Positions 52,350 to 57,083 of a stretch of DNA of 57,083 bases are shown piece by piece (the stretch's first letter is position 1; every line of letters starts with the position of its first letter). Position numbers and translations under genes: made by a program. Source of the DNA: Flavobacteriales bacterium UBA5081 (GTDB taxonomy: Bacteria > Bacteroidota > Bacteroidia > Flavobacteriales_E > Vicingaceae); NCBI GenBank assembly GCA_002415785.1, contig DIAJ01000025.1, forward strand, positions 15,323 to 72,405, written 5' to 3'. The notes beneath the pieces were generated by a model that saw only the letters and a program-made list of their open reading frames with translations, was not told the origin of the DNA and did no database searches.

Positions 52350-52473
52350 GTTCTCGAGTGATTCAATAGCGCCTCTCGATACTTCAGGTCTATCTCGATA
52401 CATTCCGATTCCATCGGAATACTCGATAAACGGCCTGACAATCGAGGAGCTATTGAATTGTATCGAGAGAAAC
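52350..52473. repeat. Long imperfect hairpin between a lipoprotein gene and ileS
   Basis: Outer arms ATTCAATAGC...CCTC and GAGG...GCTATTGAAT, with TCTCGA / TCGAGA outside, CAGG / CCTG inside and CCGAT-TCC-ATCGG at the tip, fold about 120 bp into one hairpin. No coding frame fits. It is likely a dispersed repeat; a 5' leader role for ileS is possible but unsupported. Confidence 0.6.
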
Positions 52474-52537
52474 TATTCCCTTACTTTTTCGTAAATTCGC
52501 GCCCTGTTAAATTTTGCCCCTAAAGAATCATTATCAG

Positions 52538-55500
52538 ATGAGTAAATACAAAGAATACAAGCAGTTGGATTTGCCCAAAGTGGCGGATGAAATATTGGAT
52601 TTTTGGGAAAAAGATAAAATCTTCGACCAAAGTATTAGCAGCCGCGAAGGGAATGAGCCTTTTGTATTTTACGAGGGTCCGCCTTCAGCCAATGGTTTGC
52701 CGGGCATTCACCATGTGATGGCAAGGGCAATCAAAGACATCTTTTGTCGCTACAAAACCCAAAAAGGTTTTCAAGTAAAGCGAAAAGCCGGCTGGGATAC
52801 GCATGGTTTGCCGGTGGAATTGGGCGTTGAAAAAGAACTGGGCATCACCAAGGAAGACATTGGGAAAACAATTTCTGTTGAAGAATACAACCAAAAGTGC
52901 CGCGAGGCAGTGATGCGCTACACCGACGTTTGGAACAACCTCACCCAAAAAATGGGCTATTGGGTGGATATGGACGACCCTTATGTGACTTATGAAAATA
53001 AATACATCGAAACGGTTTGGTACTTGCTAAAAAAGCTCTACGACAAAGGGTTAATCTACAAAGGCTACACCATTCAGCCTTATTCTCCAGCTGCAGGAAC
53101 CGGCTTAAGCACCCATGAGTTAAACCAACCGGGCTGTTACCGCGACGTTAAAGATACTTCGGCTACAGCCATGTTTAAGGTGGTGAAAAATGAGGATTCA
53201 GACTTTTTGTTTAAGGATTTGCAGGGCGATTTGTTCTTCATCGCATGGACAACCACTCCATGGACTTTGCCCTCGAATACAGCTTTGGGCGTAGGCGGAA
53301 AGATTGATTATGTCAAGGTAAAAACCTTTAACAAATACACCCACGAACCCATTACGGTTGTCTTGGCGAAAGAATTATTGGGCAAGTGGTTTAACACTAA
53401 AAATGCAGACCTCCCTCTTAACAATTACAAAGAAGACGGCAAAAACATTCCTTACGAAATTGTCGATGAGTTTAAAGGCAGTCGTTTGGAAGGTTTGCGC
53501 TATGAGCAGCTCTTGCCTTACAAACAACCGGAAGAAGGCGATGCTTTTCGCGTGATTTTGGGCGATTTTGTAACCACCGAAGACGGTACCGGAATTGTTC
53601 ACTTGGCGCCTTCTTATGGAGCCGACGATTTTCGTGTGACCAAAGCCAACGGCATTGGCGCATTGCACTTGGTAGACAACCAAGGTCGATTCACGGAAGA
53701 GGTAACGGATTTTGCCGGCATGTATGTGAAAAATGCTTATTACGACGAAGGAAAAGCACCCGAAAAGTCAGTGGATGTAGAGATTTCCATCAAGCTGAAG
53801 GAAGAGAACCGCGCCTTTGATGTGCAGAAATACGAACACAGCTATCCTCACTGTTGGAGAACCGATAAGCCGGTTTTGTATTTTCCCTTGGACTCTTGGT
53901 TCATCAAAACTACGGCGGTAAAAGACAAGCTAATCGCCAACAACAACACCATCAACTGGAAGCCGGAGAGCACAGGAAAAGGGCGCTTCGGCAATTGGTT
54001 GGAGAATTTACAGGATTGGAACTTGTCGCGTTCGCGCTATTGGGGAATTCCTATCCCTATTTGGACTACCGAAGATCGCGAAGAGCAGATTTGCATCGGC
54101 TCAGCGGAGCAGTTAAAAGCGGAATGCGAGAAAGCCGTGGAAAAAGGTTTGATGGACAAAAATCCTTTGGCCGATTTTGAGCCAGGGAACATGGATGAGG
54201 ACAATTACCATACCTTCGACTTCCACCGTCCGTTTGTGGATGAGATCATTTTGGTTTCGCCGAGTGGCAAGCCCATGAAACGAGAAATGGACCTAATCGA
54301 CGTTTGGTTTGATTCCGGCTCCATGCCTTATGCACAATGGCATTATCCTTTTGAAAACAAGGAATTGATTGACGAGAACAAATTTTATCCGGCGGACTTT
54401 ATCGCCGAAGGGGTGGATCAAACACGTGGCTGGTTTTTTACCTTACACGCCATTGCTACTCTGTGCTTTGATTCCGTTGCCTATAAAAATGTAGTTTCAA
54501 ACGGTCTGGTGCTCGATAAAAACGGACAGAAAATGTCGAAGCGCTTGGGCAATGCCGTGGATCCTTTTGAGACCTTGAAAAAATACGGTCCGGATGCTAC
54601 TCGCTGGTACATGGTGACCAATGCACAACCTTGGGACAATTTAAAGTTCGACGAGGAAGGCATTGTTGAGGTGCAGCGCAAATTTTTTGGAACACTCTAC
54701 AACACCTACAACTTCTTCGCACTCTATGCCAACATTGATGGTTTTAAGTTTCAGGAAGAGGAAATCCCTTTTGAAGAACGACCCGAAATTGACCGTTGGA
54801 TCTTGTCAAAGTTAAACTCATTGATCAAAACAGTAGATGCTGCTTTTGCCGATTACGAACCAACGAAAGCGGGTAGAGCCATTCAGGAGTTTACCACCGA
54901 TCATTTGAGTAATTGGTATGTGCGCTTGTGCAGAAGAAGATTCTGGAAGGGAGATTATACCCAAGATAAGATTTCGGCTTATCAAACGCTATACACCTGC
55001 TTGGAAACGCTTGCGAAATTGAGTGCGCCCATTGCTCCATTTTTTATGGATCGATTGTATCAGGATTTGAACAAAGTAAGTGGAAGAGAGACATCGACTT
55101 CGGTTCATTTAGCAGATTTTGGAAAGTTGAATGAAAGCAACATTGATGTAGACTTGGAAGAGCGCATGGAGATTGCACAAAAACTTTCTTCCATGGTTTT
55201 AGCTTTACGCAAGAAGGAGTCCATTCGCGTACGACAACCGTTGCAAAAAATGATGGTGCCCATTTTGGATCCGACCTTTAAGCGCCAGTTAGAGGATGTT
55301 GAGGATTTAATTCTCTCAGAAGTAAATGTAAAAGAGCTGGAGTATTTGGAAGAAACTGCCGGCGTATTGGTGAAAAAAATCAAACCCGACTTCAAAAAAT
55401 TAGGTCCGAAGTTTGGCAAAGAAATGAAACAAGTGGCAGCTGCGGTGAATCAAATGAGTCAGGAGCAGATTGCCGAACTGGAAGCCAACGAAAGTATCGA

Positions 55501-55897
55501 ACTGGCTTTGCAGGATAATACTATTCAGCTAGAATTGAGCGATGTGGAAATCTCTTCTGAAGACATTCCTGGTTGGCTGGTGAGTTCTGAAGGGAAGTAC
55601 ACTGTAGCATTAGACATTACTTTAAGCGATGCATTGAAAAATGAAGGCATTGCCAGAGAAATTGTCAACCGCATACAAAACTTCCGAAAAGAAGCAGGTT
55701 TTGAGGTAACAGATAAAATTGTGTTAAAAATTGAATCTCAAGAGCAAATTAACGACGCAATCAATCACAATAAAGACTATATTTGTTCGGAAACATTGAC
55801 TTCTTCGCTCGAAATTGTTGAGAAGGTTGATGAACAATCACATGAATTAGAAATCGATACCGATGTAAAGACAAAGTTGTCTTTGCAATTGGCTTAA
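52538..55897 (+). CDS. ileS: Isoleucyl-tRNA synthetase
   Basis: The enzyme charges tRNA-Ile. The class I signature is GIHH at 56-59 (HIGH variant) and KMSKR at 665-669. An editing domain lies between (TTPWTLPSNTAL), and a long anticodon-binding region follows. At 1119 residues it belongs to the longer IleRS type common in Bacteroidota. ATG 52538 (MSKYKEYKQL) is chosen over TTG 52514. No T-box or riboswitch was recognised upstream. A DksA-like gene and lspA follow closely (13 bp gap; then overlap). Confidence 0.95.
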   Translation: MSKYKEYKQLDLPKVADEILDFWEKDKIFDQSISSREGNEPFVFYEGPPSANGLPGIHHVMARAIKDIFCRYKTQKGFQVKRKAGWDTHGLPVELGVEKELGITKEDIGKTISVEEYNQKCREAVMRYTDVWNNLTQKMGYWVDMDDPYVTYENKYIETVWYLLKKLYDKGLIYKGYTIQPYSPAAGTGLSTHELNQPGCYRDVKDTSATAMFKVVKNEDSDFLFKDLQGDLFFIAWTTTPWTLPSNTALGVGGKIDYVKVKTFNKYTHEPITVVLAKELLGKWFNTKNADLPLNNYKEDGKNIPYEIVDEFKGSRLEGLRYEQLLPYKQPEEGDAFRVILGDFVTTEDGTGIVHLAPSYGADDFRVTKANGIGALHLVDNQGRFTEEVTDFAGMYVKNAYYDEGKAPEKSVDVEISIKLKEENRAFDVQKYEHSYPHCWRTDKPVLYFPLDSWFIKTTAVKDKLIANNNTINWKPESTGKGRFGNWLENLQDWNLSRSRYWGIPIPIWTTEDREEQICIGSAEQLKAECEKAVEKGLMDKNPLADFEPGNMDEDNYHTFDFHRPFVDEIILVSPSGKPMKREMDLIDVWFDSGSMPYAQWHYPFENKELIDENKFYPADFIAEGVDQTRGWFFTLHAIATLCFDSVAYKNVVSNGLVLDKNGQKMSKRLGNAVDPFETLKKYGPDATRWYMVTNAQPWDNLKFDEEGIVEVQRKFFGTLYNTYNFFALYANIDGFKFQEEEIPFEERPEIDRWILSKLNSLIKTVDAAFADYEPTKAGRAIQEFTTDHLSNWYVRLCRRRFWKGDYTQDKISAYQTLYTCLETLAKLSAPIAPFFMDRLYQDLNKVSGRETSTSVHLADFGKLNESNIDVDLEERMEIAQKLSSMVLALRKKESIRVRQPLQKMMVPILDPTFKRQLEDVEDLILSEVNVKELEYLEETAGVLVKKIKPDFKKLGPKFGKEMKQVAAAVNQMSQEQIAELEANESIELALQDNTIQLELSDVEISSEDIPGWLVSSEGKYTVALDITLSDALKNEGIAREIVNRIQNFRKEAGFEVTDKIVLKIESQEQINDAINHNKDYICSETLTSSLEIVEKVDEQSHELEIDTDVKTKLSLQLA

Positions 55898-55910
55898 AAT
55901 GTATTAAATT

Positions 55911-56294
55911 ATGTCAGAGAAAGAAAAAGAAAGGTACTCAGATGCTGAGTTAGAGGAATTCAGACAATTAATCAACGATAAGTTGAAAGAGGCGAGAACA
56001 GATTTGGAAGGATTGAGAAATTCATTGTCTCACAAAGATGATCACGGAACAGACGATACTTCGCCTTCATTTAAAATGATGGAAGATGGTTCAGATACTT
56101 TATCGAGAGAAGAAGTTTCTCAATTAGCAGTTCGTCAGGAAAAATTTATTACACACTTAGAGAATGCGCTAACCCGCATCAGCAATAAAACTTATGGTAT
56201 TTGCCGTGTTACCGGAAAGTTGATACCTAAAGAACGCTTAAGAGCTGTTCCACATGCAACTCTTTCCATTGAGGCAAAAGAAGCCATGAACTAA
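55911..56294 (+). CDS. TraR/DksA-family protein lacking the zinc finger cysteines
   Basis: The 127-residue protein has an N-terminal coiled coil (about 5-80), an acidic Asp-rich tip region, and a C-terminal YGICRVTGKLIPKERL segment that matches the DksA zinc-finger fold but keeps only one of the four cysteines. It presumably binds RNA polymerase in its secondary channel. Loss of zinc ligands is common in Bacteroidota members. Its TAA overlaps the ATG of lspA (TAATG). Confidence 0.88.
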   Translation: MSEKEKERYSDAELEEFRQLINDKLKEARTDLEGLRNSLSHKDDHGTDDTSPSFKMMEDGSDTLSREEVSQLAVRQEKFITHLENALTRISNKTYGICRVTGKLIPKERLRAVPHATLSIEAKEAMN

Positions 56295-56914
56295 TGGAAG
56301 AAAAAAAATCATCGAAATACACCTTGCCGCTAATAGTGATATTAGCGGTTTTGTTTATTGACCAAGCCAGCAAAATTTGGATAAAAACCAATATGGAAAT
56401 TGGCGAAGAATTTTCTGTGCTTGGAGATTGGTTTATCATTCACTTTACAGAGAATAACGGCATGGCTTTCGGTCTGGAAATCGCCGGAGAGTATGGAAAG
56501 TTAATCTTGAGTAGTTTCAGAATTATTGCCGTTGCACTAATCGGCTGGTACTTGTTTAGTTTGCCTAAAAAAGGAGCCAGCAATGGACTGATGGTGAGTG
56601 GAGCCTTAATTTTTGCCGGCGCTATGGGTAACATTATCGATAGTGTTTTTTACGGTCAACTTTTTAATGAAAGCTATTACCAAGTAGCGGAGTTTTTACC
56701 AAAAGAAGGCGGCTATGCACCCTTGCTCTACGGAAGAGTTGTTGATATGCTTTATTTCCCACTTTACGAGGGGTTTTTACCGGAGTGGATTCCTATTTGG
56801 GGAGGTGATTACTTTGTCTTTTTCCGCCCGGTTTTTAACATCGCCGATTCCGCCATCACCATTGGCGTAATTTCTATTTTACTTTTTCACAGGAACTTTT
56901 TTAAGGAAGAGTAG
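56294..56914 (+). CDS. lspA: Lipoprotein signal peptidase (signal peptidase II)
   Basis: LspA removes signal peptides from prolipoproteins in the inner membrane, matching the many lipoproteins in this window. The 206-residue protein has four TM helices and the two catalytic aspartates Asp151 (YGRVVDMLYFP) and Asp185 (FNIADSAITIG), with NNGMAFG near 54-60. An insertion between helix 3 and the last helix makes it longer than the E. coli enzyme. It is translationally coupled to the DksA-like gene. Confidence 0.94.
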   Translation: MEEKKSSKYTLPLIVILAVLFIDQASKIWIKTNMEIGEEFSVLGDWFIIHFTENNGMAFGLEIAGEYGKLILSSFRIIAVALIGWYLFSLPKKGASNGLMVSGALIFAGAMGNIIDSVFYGQLFNESYYQVAEFLPKEGGYAPLLYGRVVDMLYFPLYEGFLPEWIPIWGGDYFVFFRPVFNIADSAITIGVISILLFHRNFFKEE

Positions 56915-56968
56915 CTTGCTAGAAGCAAGACAGCATTAAGGAAAAAGGCTGATCGATATTCATAGAAA

Positions 56969-57083
56969 TTAAAGTTTTCTCAGCCATTCAAACCTATGTA
57001 CCCCATAGTAATATTTTATTTGAATGTCCGGAATGATACCTAAAGCTATTTGAATTTTGTTTAAAAGGATGGCCATTTTCATA
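56969..57083 (-). repeat. Right-edge inverted copy of the left-edge repeat, with an open frame
   Basis: Read inward from the right edge, the minus strand encodes MKMAILLNKIQIALGIIPDI and 17 more residues to a stop at 56969. The first 17 bases of this ORF equal the left-edge sequence. The frame may continue upstream beyond the window, so it could be the end of a longer gene. The 50 bp between lspA and this repeat hold a small CTTGCT-AGA-AGCAAG hairpin. Confidence 0.5.

Noticed and set aside
1..57083. Prophage or integrative element across the window
   Set aside because: No integrase, phage structural or conjugation gene is visible; the only transposase is the REP-associated type. Accessory genes occur in separate patches.

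Overview
The window looks like chromosomal DNA of a Bacteroidota member, probably of the Flavobacteriales. It carries a giant SprB-repeat adhesin with a type B T9SS sorting domain, followed by PorP/SprF and OmpA-peptidoglycan-binding partners. It also has a cbb3 oxidase operon with fused CcoN-CcoO, a long IleRS, Cys lipoproteins with acidic residues after the Cys, and many promoters of the TTG-N19-TAnnTTTG type with few Shine-Dalgarno sequences. The taxon is inferred from these features only.

Layout. 0-3.3 kb: lipoproteins and a frameshifted FISUMP-domain gene. 3.4-10 kb: a standalone acyl-CoA carboxyltransferase, beta-carbonic anhydrase, tRNA-Cys, a DUF1801 gene inserted in front of trpG/pabA behind a duplicated trpG 5' end, a secreted protein and a lysine-pathway aldehyde dehydrogenase. 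10.2-25 kb: the adhesin/PorP/OmpA surface locus, with six exact 240-bp repeat units in the adhesin. 25-28.9 kb: an accessory stretch with an orphan antitoxin-like gene, a membrane protein/XRE pair and an orphan Rhs-tip array (two Rhs core copies in a 211-bp direct repeat, one with a putative metal-dependent toxin tip). 28.8-43.2 kb: a respiratory block. The ccoS-ccoNO-ccoQ-ccoP-ccoG-fixH-TauE/SafE operon ends in a PLP decarboxylase; a cysteine-dioxygenase-like cupin, a ClC channel, a CcoI-type copper ATPase and a Crp/Fnr regulator follow. Three palindromes of the form TGAT-N4-GTCA lie in front of ccoS, the cupin and ccoI, each at exactly the same distance from a -7-like element. 43.2-52.3 kb: a second accessory region with a Fic AMPylase gene behind a 40-bp-periodic operator array, a tightly coupled PIN / STAS / GHKL-ATPase / GIY-YIG operon, a broken TonB-domain gene, a REP-associated transposase with two matching palindromes, and long hairpin repeats. 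52.5-56.9 kb: ileS, a DksA/TraR-like gene and lspA.

The strongest candidate for an undescribed system is the operon at 45.1-48.6 kb. It joins a partner-switch-like module (STAS-GHKL ATPase plus a separate STAS-like DUF4325 protein) to a PIN ribonuclease and two GIY-YIG proteins through overlapping start and stop codons. The Fnr site set, the Rhs-tip array, the Fic operator array and the trpG leader duplication are further points of interest. Both window edges carry the same short sequence in inverted orientation, which suggests that the assembly stopped at copies of a dispersed repeat. All positions and motif readings were made by eye; no database search was run.
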